Source: Flavobacterium xueshanense (GTDB lineage: Bacteria; Bacteroidota; Bacteroidia; Flavobacteriales; Flavobacteriaceae). From it: 64,000 nucleotides of DNA. This document shows positions 26,459-37,255 of this stretch, one piece after another (the stretch's first letter is position 1; each line of letters starts with the position of its first letter). Where the stretch lies: contig NZ_FONQ01000001.1 of the NCBI RefSeq assembly GCF_900112975.1, forward strand, positions 310,001-374,000. The letters are read 5' to 3'. The notes beneath the pieces were generated by a model. It was not told the origin of the DNA, did no database searches, and saw only the letters and a list, made by a program, of their open reading frames with translations. A program made the position numbers and the translations under genes.

Positions 26459-26831
26459 CTATTAATTCTTTGTATGAATCACTTGAAAGCAATCCATCAA
26501 CTTCAACCATATTAGCTATTTTCACTTTGATCATCCATCCAGCACCGTAAGGATCAGAATTTACACTTTCCGGATTACTTTCTAAAGCGTCGTTGAAAGC
26601 AATGATTTCACCTGCTATTGGAAGAAACAAATCGGAAACCGTTTTTACCGCTTCCACTGTTCCAAAAACTTCATCTTTCTCTAAGGATTGATCTAAAGTT
26701 TCTACCTCAACGTAAACGATATCTCCTAATTCTTTTTGAGCAAAATCAGTAATTCCTACTGTTGCGATATCGCCTTCAATACTAACCCATTCGTGATCTT
26801 TTGTGTACTTTAAATTTGCTGGTATGTTCAT
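26451..26831 (-). CDS. gcvH: Glycine cleavage system H protein
   Basis: Lipoyl carrier that shuttles the methylamine intermediate between GcvP, GcvT and Lpd. The lipoylated lysine is K63 in [12 protein letters not shown], and the EWV and GDIVYVEV blocks are normal. Length is 126 residues. gcvT and gcvP are not in the window. A TACATTTG -7 box lies at 26887-26880 on the minus strand, and the leader contains a tandem AATTGATAATT repeat. Confidence 0.96.
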   Translation of the reverse strand: MNIPANLKYTKDHEWVSIEGDIATVGITDFAQKELGDIVYVEVETLDQSLEKDEVFGTVEAVKTVSDLFLPIAGEIIAFNDALESNPESVNSDPYGAGWMIKVKIANMVEVDGLLSSDSYKELIGA

Positions 26832-26840
26832 CTAAATTGT

Positions 26841-26865
26841 AATTGATAATTATTAATTGATAATT
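26841..26865. repeat. Tandem 11-base repeat in the gcvH leader
   Basis: AATTGATAATT occurs twice (26841-26851, 26855-26865) with 14-base periodicity, between the gcvH -7 box and start codon. Confidence 0.6.
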
Positions 26866-26925
26866 GAAATTTTCTTTGACAAATGTAACAATCTTCTATC
26901 CAAATCTGGTTTAGATTTCGAAAAA

Positions 26926-29900
26926 TTAATTTCCAAAATTATAACGAAGCGTAAATCCGGAACGAACGTTCGTCAGCGGAAAAGAAGTAGAGATTACTGC
27001 TTTCGAAAAAGAATGATCGTAATAGAAAATAGCCGTCAGGTTTTTGCTGAATGCGTAATCCGCCGTCAATTTTATAGACCATATATTTTGACCGCCTGCC
27101 AATTGATTGTTATCATAATCTAAATAACGAACAATTGTCTGATTATTTCGATACGATAAATCTCCTTTCAAATTGATGTCGCTTTTTATTATTCCAGTTG
27201 GATTATCCGCCAATCGAGAAGAGAAAATCACATCTTTGAATCGATACCCCAATCCTACCACATATTCAATTCCTTTTACTTCCGTCAATAAATTATTGTC
27301 GAAACTCATTGATAATGCTCTGTCTTTTTTAATTTCAGTCAATACTTTTAAAGAACTTTTTAATTCAAAATCCATTCTCAACAACGGACTGAATTGTTCT
27401 ACCAAGTTGATATTAGACATAATTGTCTGATTGAAAAAGTTACCGCTGGCATCTACTCCATCTGGCGAATTATCATATTCAAAATTCGATCTGAATGCAT
27501 TTATAGTGTATGAAGCGCGATAATTGTGTTGCAAAGAGAAGCGTTTGAAATTCTTCTTGAAAATATCATAACGCATCAATCCATTGTATTTTACAGCCCA
27601 GTTCGGTATTGGAAAACTTCTGAAAATTCCAAGGGAAACATTTGAGGCATCACCTCCGGAATAAGCCGCTAAAAAGGCCGGCAACAATACGGCTTGATTA
27701 TTTTTTCCATATCCTAATGGAAATCCTTCCGCATCAATATTGACAGGATTATTAATGTCAATTCCTCTTTCTGTTGCTAAACGGTTTGCTACCGTTAGAC
27801 GATTCATTCTGAAATCATCAAACGCTATTGACGAAATTTCATCACTGGTAGAAAATGAGGTCTTTATTAAAACTGCCGATATAGAGAAAATACCTGTACT
27901 ATACGGCGATCTCGGATTGTAAATTCCGTCGGTAACGTCGTATTGTTCTGACGAATTCTTAGAATAAGCCCTGTCTAATGTCAAATCAATTTTCAAATCG
28001 GGAAACAAATCTACATTGGCTGTAGCCTTAAATAATTTATTGGTGACTTGAGAAAAATTTTGGTTAAAGTCCGGATAATTCGTCAGCCAACCATTTTTGG
28101 CCGCCTCATAACGAACATCATCCTGACTTCCAAATATAAAGCCTAACGACGGTCTTGAAGATCCCAAAAAACCAACTCCCGGCGTATATCCAGGTAAAAT
28201 TGTGCCGCTATTATGGGTATAATTCATCTGAATATTCTTTACGCTGGTCAACACTCCAATTAAACCATCAACAAATACATTGTTTTTGGGAATTTGACTG
28301 GCACTGGTATTCACTATTTTTTCGCCTGGTTTTGGCGCTGCCGCTTTAGGTTTTGGAAGCGTTTTATTGTTGTTTTTTGTCACTCCTAAATACTTGTACA
28401 ACATGTCCATATTGAATGATGCATTCAAATTATTGGAGCTTGCATTCTGAACTGTATTTCCTAAATTATAATCTTGCCCGTCAATTTGAATTTGCGATAA
28501 TGCATTAGAAGTGCGTTGCCAGCTGTAATCACCCGTATAGGAGTAATTTGCTTTGACAAAACTGAATAATGGAATTTTATTAATAGGGATTTCATAATTT
28601 AGAACCAATTGTTGCATGTGCTGGTTTGGATCTCCAATATCCCAATAACTGTCCCAAATTGTAAAACTGTCAATAGGCTCGTTATCCTCATTCAAATAGT
28701 TTTTCACGATATTGCTTGAAGATGCCGTATAATTTAATTTCAACGATTTTGTCAAATTATAATTGAACCCGTATTGATAATTGAACGCAAAATTTCGACG
28801 GTACAGTGGGTCAATTCCAATTCCTTCTACCTCAACTTGTCTGAATTGTTGGCGGTTGTATTGTCTGTTGATATTTGTATTAAATGAAATATTGGAAGGC
28901 AAATAGTTAAAATTAAAATCGCTTAACAGCTTCCAATAATTACTTTTTTTCATGAATTTAGTCTTTTTGAACGGCTCTACTGGTTTAGACTGAAAAGTGT
29001 ACGCATAATCCACAGATGAATTTGCTTGCTGATCTACGTAATCTTCTATTTCAAAATCATGGCGTTCCACTTCGTTAAAAGACTGGGAGAACGTAAAATT
29101 TTCAGGATCATAAACATGTTGCTTCTGTTCCGGCTGGCGCTCTTTTCTCACTCCGATAAAGTTGATGCTCTTACGTTTTGTATAATCAACTGCTCTATTG
29201 GTAATATTATCTTTTTTATTTTGATCGGTTGTATTATCAAGCAACTGTTTTAATTTGATATCTTGATTGAAAGGATCGTATTCTGGAGTTATGGTTTCTT
29301 CACCAATAGCGTAATTGAATGGCAAATTGACACCCCATTTTTGCGGCAATAATTTTCCAAGATTTACATTGGTCACAATACTATATTGCTCTGTATCCTC
29401 ACGGTTTCTCTCGTTTGGCCCTTGTTCTAATGCGCCAAAACCGATAGTGCTTTTTCTACCTGATGCAGAAACGGTGGCAAAATCAGCTAAATTTGAATCT
29501 ACATTCAATACTGCCGCCATTCCGCCCTGATTGTCCATATCTGCCAAACGAAGTTCATTGAACCAAACTTCTCCTTTAATATCGTTAAGAAGATCATTGT
29601 TTTTCACACCAACCATAAGTGTGCGGACCAAACCAAAATTTGGATTTCCTTTTATTCCTAACTTTAACGAACTGCTTCCGTCTCCGTCTGGTTTACTAAG
29701 ATCCGAATCTGGATAATAAATCCCATCTAAAGGCAGCGTGTTTGGGTCAACACTCATGGCTAAAATCTTCAATTTAGTCAATAATGCCAAAGACAAATCA
29801 ATTTCATTCTCTTCTGGCCAAACCGCTTCTGCGCTTAATGCAGAACAATCCTTAATATTTGGATTTTTGGGAATTGGATTATTGGGATCCGGAATAACAA

Positions 29901-32900
29901 CTTGATCAGCAACCGTCACTTTTAATGGAATCTCAATTTGATAGAAATTTTGAGTAAAGTCATTTCCAAAACGTATAAAACCAACCATTTGATTGTCTTG
30001 AAGTGCAATTTCACCCGTTAAAGATTCTGCGTGCAAAAACATTTTCAATTTCTTGAATTGACGCATATCAATACTCACATTTTTAAAGACTGCTCTGGAA
30101 TCTTCCGGCTCTAATCCGTCGCCGGAAACTCTCAACGCTAACGATTGCTCATTTTGATTGATTATCGTATTATTATTAAATAATTGTTCCCTTTGTACTC
30201 CCGGCGGTGTAATATAATTTACCGGACATCTTTCGTTATTTTCCTGAACGTTAACAGCTAAAACATCTAAGTTAGTGTCGTCATTCAAAACATTCGTATC
30301 ATTAAAATCAAGAGTATTGGTATACCTTCTCCATTCGCCACGAACTAAATCCAAGGCTCCAAAACGAATCGTTACAGCCTCATTAAATCCAGTCATAAAC
30401 ATTCTCATGAAACGGATGGATCTAAAATCAGAAATATTCCCAATCGTATTTTCAGGCTGAGCAACCGGAATTTTAAACTGCAACCATCTGGCTTCAGTAG
30501 TAGAACCATCTGGCAGTGTCACTTGTGTATTTCTTATGTCGGTGATGTAATTTTGTCCAACATTCATTCCAGGTTGTACATCAACACTATACTCATAATA
30601 CGCATTGATGGTATTCATCGTATTGTCTCTGTTAATATCTTCGACATCAGGAACCGTTGATGATCCTCTATTGGGATCAGTGATGTCTACCGCTGAATTC
30701 CCATCTGTACCGTTATACCTTTTATACCGATCCAAAATTCCTCCCGAAGCATTCAGATAAAAGGTGTAATCATCTGCTGCAGGATCCAGCTCCGAGGCGA
30801 AATTTGTATAAACCGCTCCTTCATTGGCATTAGCCAGACCGTCCAGACCAATATCCTGATTTTTTCTATTATCAGCATTAGTATCAAAAGCATAAATCAA
30901 GGATTGGGAAGCAGGAACATCTCCCCATAACGGTCTTGGATTAACCAAAATCTGGTCTGGCCCAAGTCCATTTTCATATTGTTTCCTTCCGTCTTTCAAA
31001 ACATCTTCTGCTATTTCTCCTAAATTGAAATATATTTTTCCAATGTTTGACTGAGTAGCCTGACCATTTCCAACGTAAGGATCTAACACCCAAAACTGAA
31101 TGTACTCCACATTTCCTTGTTCGAAATTTGTTGAATTTAACGATCGCATAATTCCACCAAAGTTATCTGCTGGATTTAAAGCTCCATTTGGATTATTGTT
31201 ATACGGCCCTCGCTCCGATGGATAATAACTTAGATCCAATGTATTTACAACTTGTGATTGTCCTTGTGCAATATCTGTCAAAGGATACAATTCCTCACTG
31301 AAAATTCTTCGGGTTTTATTGAAAGACAAATCTTCATTTGAGATTCCAACGGGCTTTTGCGTATAAAAAACAGGATCAATAGAATACCAAGCTAATTTAG
31401 CTCTTTTGAATCCATAACTTAAATCATTGGCAGTTGCATTAAAATCATACGTACTTGATGGATTTCGCTCTGGTGTGGATGCTAAACTCCAAGAATACGA
31501 GGAACGCATGTCAATGGTAGATTGCGAGCCCTCAAAATCATCAAGATAAATGGTCGATTCTCCCTGAAATTGATCCGCTTTTGGCGAGTCCGGTTTCAAA
31601 AAAGCTATTTCACCTCGAACCGAAAGGTTAGAAGGAACGTCGGTATCAATATTTGGTAATTTATTTACCAAACGGGTTAAAAAAGGAACTTCAGTAGAGA
31701 AATTTGTATTGAATCCAAAAATAGTATTGTTAACGGATTCCTGACCAAAGCTCGATTTTTGTGTAAACGGTCGTTCAGACATTTTTAAGAATGTACCCCC
31801 AACCACAAAGCTATCGGAAATTTTATGCTCTACATTTAGTCCCATGAATCTTCTGGTTTGCTGACCAAAAACAGAGTTGTTTTCCAATGAGACTTCAATA
31901 GGTGTATTTGATGCTTGCAACGAGGGGTCCAAAATTTGAACGCGGCCTAACTGATAGTTGACGCTGTAATCAATTCCTTCAACCAAAACTCTTCCCGCTG
32001 CGGTTACCACAACCGAACCTTGAGGAACATTGAATGCACCAATTGGGATTCCGTCACTACCGGTCGATTTATATTTTCCTCTCAATAAAAATTTATTTTT
32101 ATCACTGTCCTGCAAAGCGCCAGATTGTGTATTTCGGTACATACTGCGGAACACATATTTTTTTTGATTTTCATTATAAGTACTACTATTATTATAATTT
32201 TCTCCGGAACCTCTATTAGATAATTTAGAAAATAATAATTCTCCAAAGGGCTCTTTGGTGGTGAATATTATTCTTCCGTTTTGCGCATCAATAGTCAAGC
32301 CTGGCATAAAATCAAAAAAACCATCTCCACCAGTTTGCGGATCGTTGTTGTAATTTAATTTATCCAAATTGAATACTTTCAACAACGGCGTTTCGGCAAC
32401 TTTATTTTCTTTAGTAGGATTTGCTGGAAAAGGACTTCCCGGCACTTCGGTAATGTAATTTAATGGCGAAGGATCTGTGTAAAGAATATTAAATCTAAAA
32501 TCTTCTTGTTTCAATTGATAGCCGCCTTGAATCTGATAGATGTTTTTCATCATCAAATTCCAAACTGGATTTTTAACATTGGTCAAATTACTTTTCAACA
32601 TTTTCAAAATCAAACTTTGAGAAATAATAGCTTGGTTTGAAGGAGTATTTCCTGTCACAACGGTTGCATCTACACCATCATTACCAAATTCTCCCACCTG
32701 ATAAACTTTATCACCAATCGTATATTGGTACGCCACTGCTAAAACCTCATCATTTGCCAATCGTTGTTGCAATGAAATATATCCTAATTGTGGATTGAAT
32801 GTGTATTCATTTGGATTCAGTTTTCTGGCATTTTCCAATTTTGAGTAATCCTGACCTTCGCTTACCGTTGCATTAAAACCGGAATTCGAAGTTACTATTT

Positions 32901-34110
32901 CGCGAATATTAGGGTTTAGCAAACCCGTTCCTGTAAGAATCTGAGCCGGATCATAATCATTATTGGAGTTGTCAGTAGGAGAATCTAAAGGATTGTTGAA
33001 AATTCCTGTTGAAGGATCTAAAACAACCACTTCATTATCAGGCAAACCAGACAACTGTCCTTCTCCTAAATCCTGAAGCGCAATAATATTTCTTAGATTA
33101 TTATTGGTTGCGGTAACTCGGTTTTGTTTGTTGGTTACCCAAATTTCAATTCTGGAAATTTGGACTCTACTATCGATGAAGGGATAATTTGTCAGCGATT
33201 TATCATATCTATTTCTAAAATATTGGGATAAAAAAAAGTGTCTGTCACTATCATAATCCAAAGCAAACATTTCAAAATTCTCAATTGTTCCTCCCCCTTG
33301 AGCAATTAAACTCTTTGTTTGTGATTTTTGTTCCGAAAAAACGCCTGTTATTGTTGTTTTTCCAAATTGCAGTTGCGTTTTTACACCAAACAAACTTTGC
33401 GCGCCTCGAATTAAAGAACTGTTTAACGGCATGCTGACATTCCCCACTTCAATTTTCTGAATGATATCATCCTCAGAAGGAGCGTAATCTAACTTGATTA
33501 AATTTTGAAAAGCAAATGTAGACTGCGTATCATAATTGGCATTCACAGTAAGTCGTGTTCCCACTTTTCCCATCAAGCTCATGCTTATTCTTTGGTCAAA
33601 ATCGAAAGAAAGATTGGATCTGTTTCTTGGAGAAAAAGATGGATTATCTTGTTTGGTGTAACGCATTCCCAAATCCATTTCTACAGATCCGGTAGGTTTT
33701 ACATCAATTGTGTTACTTCCAAAAATAGATTCAAACAGTCCTGATTTTATGTAATATCTGGGTAACAAATCTCTTTTCGCAAGTTCACTTCCTTCTTTTT
33801 TCCCATCAATTGCGTCTACCTTTTTCTTAAAATAATCACGCATGGATTCTTTCAAAACAAGGCTTTCGTACTCTTTTGGTGTTAAAATAATAGGATAATT
33901 GATAGAAAATCCATCAACAGAATTGGTGTAAACATAACGATCCGTAACAGGATCATACGTGTAAGCAGAAAGAATACTTTGAGGGTTTTTTAGTTGAAGT
34001 TTCCCAATAGAAAAACCAGTTTTAACGGTATCCTGAGCTGCTTGTTCTACTTGTGCCTGCGACACTAATCCACAAAATAAAACAAGTAAAAAAATACAAA
34101 TTTTATGCAT
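26926..34110 (-). CDS. sprA: SprA (Sov), outer membrane translocon of the type IX secretion system
   Basis: Giant 2394-residue beta-barrel that is the protein-conducting channel of T9SS and is needed for gliding. It has a signal peptide (MHKICIFLLVLFCGLVSQAQ), early FSIGKLQLKNPQSIL and PVTDRYVYTN segments, the long strand-rich body with MDLGMRYTKQDNPSFSPRNR, WFNELRLADMDNQGG and SFSQSFNEVERHDFEIEDY, and a C-terminal strand SGFTLRYNFGN. The frame is unbroken over 7.2 kb and the length equals that of known flavobacterial SprA. It follows ruvA by 25 bases. Confidence 0.96.
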   Translation of the reverse strand: MHKICIFLLVLFCGLVSQAQVEQAAQDTVKTGFSIGKLQLKNPQSILSAYTYDPVTDRYVYTNSVDGFSINYPIILTPKEYESLVLKESMRDYFKKKVDAIDGKKEGSELAKRDLLPRYYIKSGLFESIFGSNTIDVKPTGSVEMDLGMRYTKQDNPSFSPRNRSNLSFDFDQRISMSLMGKVGTRLTVNANYDTQSTFAFQNLIKLDYAPSEDDIIQKIEVGNVSMPLNSSLIRGAQSLFGVKTQLQFGKTTITGVFSEQKSQTKSLIAQGGGTIENFEMFALDYDSDRHFFLSQYFRNRYDKSLTNYPFIDSRVQISRIEIWVTNKQNRVTATNNNLRNIIALQDLGEGQLSGLPDNEVVVLDPSTGIFNNPLDSPTDNSNNDYDPAQILTGTGLLNPNIREIVTSNSGFNATVSEGQDYSKLENARKLNPNEYTFNPQLGYISLQQRLANDEVLAVAYQYTIGDKVYQVGEFGNDGVDATVVTGNTPSNQAIISQSLILKMLKSNLTNVKNPVWNLMMKNIYQIQGGYQLKQEDFRFNILYTDPSPLNYITEVPGSPFPANPTKENKVAETPLLKVFNLDKLNYNNDPQTGGDGFFDFMPGLTIDAQNGRIIFTTKEPFGELLFSKLSNRGSGENYNNSSTYNENQKKYVFRSMYRNTQSGALQDSDKNKFLLRGKYKSTGSDGIPIGAFNVPQGSVVVTAAGRVLVEGIDYSVNYQLGRVQILDPSLQASNTPIEVSLENNSVFGQQTRRFMGLNVEHKISDSFVVGGTFLKMSERPFTQKSSFGQESVNNTIFGFNTNFSTEVPFLTRLVNKLPNIDTDVPSNLSVRGEIAFLKPDSPKADQFQGESTIYLDDFEGSQSTIDMRSSYSWSLASTPERNPSSTYDFNATANDLSYGFKRAKLAWYSIDPVFYTQKPVGISNEDLSFNKTRRIFSEELYPLTDIAQGQSQVVNTLDLSYYPSERGPYNNNPNGALNPADNFGGIMRSLNSTNFEQGNVEYIQFWVLDPYVGNGQATQSNIGKIYFNLGEIAEDVLKDGRKQYENGLGPDQILVNPRPLWGDVPASQSLIYAFDTNADNRKNQDIGLDGLANANEGAVYTNFASELDPAADDYTFYLNASGGILDRYKRYNGTDGNSAVDITDPNRGSSTVPDVEDINRDNTMNTINAYYEYSVDVQPGMNVGQNYITDIRNTQVTLPDGSTTEARWLQFKIPVAQPENTIGNISDFRSIRFMRMFMTGFNEAVTIRFGALDLVRGEWRRYTNTLDFNDTNVLNDDTNLDVLAVNVQENNERCPVNYITPPGVQREQLFNNNTIINQNEQSLALRVSGDGLEPEDSRAVFKNVSIDMRQFKKLKMFLHAESLTGEIALQDNQMVGFIRFGNDFTQNFYQIEIPLKVTVADQVVIPDPNNPIPKNPNIKDCSALSAEAVWPEENEIDLSLALLTKLKILAMSVDPNTLPLDGIYYPDSDLSKPDGDGSSSLKLGIKGNPNFGLVRTLMVGVKNNDLLNDIKGEVWFNELRLADMDNQGGMAAVLNVDSNLADFATVSASGRKSTIGFGALEQGPNERNREDTEQYSIVTNVNLGKLLPQKWGVNLPFNYAIGEETITPEYDPFNQDIKLKQLLDNTTDQNKKDNITNRAVDYTKRKSINFIGVRKERQPEQKQHVYDPENFTFSQSFNEVERHDFEIEDYVDQQANSSVDYAYTFQSKPVEPFKKTKFMKKSNYWKLLSDFNFNYLPSNISFNTNINRQYNRQQFRQVEVEGIGIDPLYRRNFAFNYQYGFNYNLTKSLKLNYTASSSNIVKNYLNEDNEPIDSFTIWDSYWDIGDPNQHMQQLVLNYEIPINKIPLFSFVKANYSYTGDYSWQRTSNALSQIQIDGQDYNLGNTVQNASSNNLNASFNMDMLYKYLGVTKNNNKTLPKPKAAAPKPGEKIVNTSASQIPKNNVFVDGLIGVLTSVKNIQMNYTHNSGTILPGYTPGVGFLGSSRPSLGFIFGSQDDVRYEAAKNGWLTNYPDFNQNFSQVTNKLFKATANVDLFPDLKIDLTLDRAYSKNSSEQYDVTDGIYNPRSPYSTGIFSISAVLIKTSFSTSDEISSIAFDDFRMNRLTVANRLATERGIDINNPVNIDAEGFPLGYGKNNQAVLLPAFLAAYSGGDASNVSLGIFRSFPIPNWAVKYNGLMRYDIFKKNFKRFSLQHNYRASYTINAFRSNFEYDNSPDGVDASGNFFNQTIMSNINLVEQFSPLLRMDFELKSSLKVLTEIKKDRALSMSFDNNLLTEVKGIEYVVGLGYRFKDVIFSSRLADNPTGIIKSDINLKGDLSYRNNQTIVRYLDYDNNQLAGGQNIWSIKLTADYAFSKNLTAIFYYDHSFSKAVISTSFPLTNVRSGFTLRYNFGN

Positions 34111-34135
34111 ACAACTCGTTTTTCTTGAATATCTT

Positions 34136-34717
34136 TTAAAGGTTTTTTAAAGCTTTTTTGATAATTGATTCTACAGAAGCATCTGGATCTTCTTTGACTA
34201 TTTTTTCAATAATTTTTTCTGAAGTTTTTCGTACAAACCCAAGAACTTCTAAAGCTGATAACGCTTCATCTCGATTAGTATTGCTTTTTGACATAGAAAC
34301 TTCATCTAAATCATACAATTTTAATACTTTTTCCTTTAAATCCAATATTACTCTTTGAGCTGTTTTACTGCCTATTCCTTTTATTGATTGAATAGTAATT
34401 ACATCCGCAGATGCAATGGCATTTGTAATTTGTTTTGGATCTAATGAGGAAAGCATGGTTCGGGCTATACTCGCTCCTATGCCGGAAACAGATAATAAGA
34501 GCCTAAAAATTTCTCTTTCTGACTTTTCCATAAAACCAAAAAGCGTATGCGCATCTTCTTTTATCTGAAGATGCGTATAGACTTTTATTAAATCTGTGTT
34601 TGGTAATAAGGAATACGTATGTAAAGAAATATTTACATGATAGCCAACACCTCCACAATCAATGATTATTTGTGTGGGCGATTTCTCTACCAATTTGCCT
34701 TGTAAATGTGCTATCAT
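34136..34717 (-). CDS. ruvA: Holliday junction branch migration protein RuvA
   Basis: Tetrameric junction-binding subunit of RuvAB. OB-fold domain I (MIAHLQGKLVEKSPTQIIIDCGGVGYHV), helix-hairpin-helix domain II (LLLSVSGIGASIARTMLS, IKGIGSKTAQRVILDLKEK) and the C-terminal RuvB-contacting domain III (EALSALEVLGF) are complete in 193 residues. It forms an operon with sprA. ruvB is not in the window. Confidence 0.97.
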   Translation of the reverse strand: MIAHLQGKLVEKSPTQIIIDCGGVGYHVNISLHTYSLLPNTDLIKVYTHLQIKEDAHTLFGFMEKSEREIFRLLLSVSGIGASIARTMLSSLDPKQITNAIASADVITIQSIKGIGSKTAQRVILDLKEKVLKLYDLDEVSMSKSNTNRDEALSALEVLGFVRKTSEKIIEKIVKEDPDASVESIIKKALKNL

Positions 34718-34735
34718 GAAGTGTTAATATATTTC

Positions 34736-34752
34736 CAAATATAACAAAATTA
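34736..34752 (-). promoter_or_regulatory. Two candidate -7 boxes upstream of ruvA-sprA
   Basis: TATATTTG (34743-34736) and TAATTTTG (34752-34745) on the minus strand both match TAnnTTTG, 19 and 28 bases before the ruvA ATG. Neither has a clear TTTG partner. Confidence 0.45.
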
Positions 34753-34811
34753 GCATCGAGTTAAATTAAATTCATAATTTTAACTATACTTGTTGTCTTC
34801 AGTGTATTAAA

Positions 34812-37100
34812 TTAAATTTGTTTGGCTTTTTTATTTTCTTTTTCCTGTGCATCAATCACCGCAATAGCAGCCATATTGACCATTTCCTCAACACTTGCAC
34901 CCAATTGAAATATATGGACTGGTTTTCCCATTCCCAGCATGATGGGCCCTATTGAATCTACTTTATTCAATTCTTTCAAAAGCTTATAGGTAATGTTTGC
35001 TGATTCTAAATTTGGAAAAATCAAAGTGTTTACTTTTTTACCTGCCAATTTTGAAAAAGGAAATTTTGCTTTCAGCATTTCTGGGTTCAAAGCAAAATCT
35101 GCTTGAAGTTCACCATCAATGATCATCTCCGGATGATTTTTATGCAAATAAGCTACCGCTTCTCTTACTTTGGTTGCGCTTTCACTTGAAGACGATCCGA
35201 AATTAGAAAATGATACCATTGCAATTACCGGTTCTACCCCAAACATTTTGGCTGTTTTGGCCGTCATAATGGCAATTTTAGCTAAATCATCTGCTGATGG
35301 ATTAATGTTTATTGCAGTATCGGACAAAAACATGGGCCCACGAGCCGTCATCATCATGTTAGTAGTAGCTATAATAGAAGCTCCTGGCGCTTTTTCGATG
35401 AGTTGCAACATTGGTTTAACCACAGAAGGATAACTTCTTGAGTGTCCTGTTACCAGTGCATCTGCTTCTCCTTCATTGACCATCATTGCGGCAAAATAGT
35501 TTCTTTCACGCATTAATTTTTGCGCATCTAAAAAAGAAATTCCACGTCTTTGTCGAGTGGACCAGTAGGTATTTGCAAATTTATTTCTTCGTTCTTCTTC
35601 TTCGTTAATTTTAGGATCTATAATTTGAATATCGGCATCAAAACCTATTTCTGCTTTTAATTCTAAAATAATTTCTTTATCCCCTAATAAAATTGGGAAA
35701 CCGATACCTTCTTCCCATACAATTTGCGCTGCTTTGAGAACATCTAAATGATCTGCTTCAGCAAAAACAATTTTTTTAGGATCCATCTTAGCTCTATTGG
35801 TAATTAAACGAACCATTTTATTATCATTCCCTAAACGGTCTAATAATTCTTCTTCGTATTTTTTCCAATCTGTAATATGATTTAACGCTACACCGGAATC
35901 CATCGCTGCTTTTGCAACAGCTGGCGCAACAACAGTTATCAATCTAGGATCGAATGGAGAAGGAATAATATATTCTTTTCCAAAAACCAATTTTGTAGCT
36001 CCGTAAGCTATGTTCACTTGCTCTGGAACCGATTCTTTTGCTAATGCAGCTAGGGCTCTTACTGCTGCCATTTTCATAGCCTCATTTATTTTGGTAGCAC
36101 GAACATCTAATGCGCCTCTAAAAATATAGGGAAATCCTAGAACATTATTTACTTGATTAGGAAAATCAGAACGTCCTGTTGCCATTATAAGATCTTTACG
36201 AGTTGCAATCGCAAGGTTATAATCTATTTCCGGATCTGGATTTGCCATTGCAAAAACAATTGGATTTTCGGCCATCCCCAGCAACATTTTTGGAGTCATG
36301 ATATTGCCTGATGACAATCCTAAAAAAAGATCCGCACCCACTAATGCTTCTTCAAGACTTATTGGTTTTATGTCTTGCGCATATTTTTGTTGCAAAATAG
36401 ATAAAGAAGGATTGTCTTTTGTCAAAACTCCTTTACTGTTAAACATCAATATATTCTCAATTTTAACACCTAATAAAACGTACATATTAGCACAAGCTAA
36501 GGCAGCAGAGCCGGCTCCAGAGACAACCATTTTTACATCTTCTGATTTTTTACCTGCTAATTCTAATGCATTCAACAATGCAGCCGAAGATATGATGGCT
36601 GTACCGTGCTGATCATCGTGCATTACAGGAATATTCAACTCTTCAACTAATCGTCTTTCAATTTCAAAAGATTCCGGTGCTTTAATGTCTTCTAAATTAA
36701 TTCCACCAAAAGTGGGGGCTATATTTTTTACGGTCTGGATAAATTCTTCAATATCTTTTGTTCCAATTTCAATGTCAAATACATCAATATCAGCAAAGAT
36801 TTTAAACAGTAATCCTTTCCCTTCCATTACTGGTTTTGATGCTTCCGGGCCAATGTCGCCCAATCCTAAAACTGCAGTTCCATTGGTGATTACTGCAACT
36901 AAATTACCTTTTGCGGTATATTTATAAACGTTGTTTACATCTTTGGCTATTTCTAAACACGGCTCAGCTACACCAGGAGAATATGCCAAAGATAAATCTC
37001 TTTGTGTTGCATATTTCTTAGTAGGAACTACTTGAATTTTACCAGGAGTTGGCTTTGCGTGGTATAATAATGCTTCTCTTCTTTTGCTATTTTTGTCCAT
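34812..37100 (-). CDS. maeB: NADP-dependent malic enzyme with phosphotransacetylase-like domain
   Basis: Cytoplasmic enzyme that oxidatively decarboxylates malate to pyruvate with NADP. The N-terminal malic half (about 1-425) has SLAYSPGVAEPCLEI, the HDDQHGTA metal/substrate block and the nucleotide-binding VVSGAGSAALACA. The C-terminal half (about 430-762) is a PTA-like regulatory domain, as in E. coli MaeB (759 residues). A TATCTTTG -7 box lies at 37133-37126 on the minus strand. Confidence 0.96.
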   Translation of the reverse strand: MDKNSKRREALLYHAKPTPGKIQVVPTKKYATQRDLSLAYSPGVAEPCLEIAKDVNNVYKYTAKGNLVAVITNGTAVLGLGDIGPEASKPVMEGKGLLFKIFADIDVFDIEIGTKDIEEFIQTVKNIAPTFGGINLEDIKAPESFEIERRLVEELNIPVMHDDQHGTAIISSAALLNALELAGKKSEDVKMVVSGAGSAALACANMYVLLGVKIENILMFNSKGVLTKDNPSLSILQQKYAQDIKPISLEEALVGADLFLGLSSGNIMTPKMLLGMAENPIVFAMANPDPEIDYNLAIATRKDLIMATGRSDFPNQVNNVLGFPYIFRGALDVRATKINEAMKMAAVRALAALAKESVPEQVNIAYGATKLVFGKEYIIPSPFDPRLITVVAPAVAKAAMDSGVALNHITDWKKYEEELLDRLGNDNKMVRLITNRAKMDPKKIVFAEADHLDVLKAAQIVWEEGIGFPILLGDKEIILELKAEIGFDADIQIIDPKINEEEERRNKFANTYWSTRQRRGISFLDAQKLMRERNYFAAMMVNEGEADALVTGHSRSYPSVVKPMLQLIEKAPGASIIATTNMMMTARGPMFLSDTAININPSADDLAKIAIMTAKTAKMFGVEPVIAMVSFSNFGSSSSESATKVREAVAYLHKNHPEMIIDGELQADFALNPEMLKAKFPFSKLAGKKVNTLIFPNLESANITYKLLKELNKVDSIGPIMLGMGKPVHIFQLGASVEEMVNMAAIAVIDAQEKENKKAKQI

Positions 37101-37196
37101 TGTTTTTAGATTTTATTCTAGTTTACAAAGATAGAAGACTTGGTTTAAAAAGTTTACTTTTATCCTATTCTTTTGCAAAAAAAGCCCTTTTCGATT

Positions 37197-37224
37197 CCAA
37201 AAAAAAAAACTACATCAACTGTAG
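37197..37224 (-). terminator. Probable terminator of the CBS-domain gene
   Basis: Short stem CTACA/TGTAG (37210-37214, 37220-37224) with a 5-base loop, followed on the minus strand by a run of more than ten Ts. Confidence 0.55.
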
Positions 37225-37255
37225 CTTTTTGTAATTAAATCTTTTTTAATTGTTT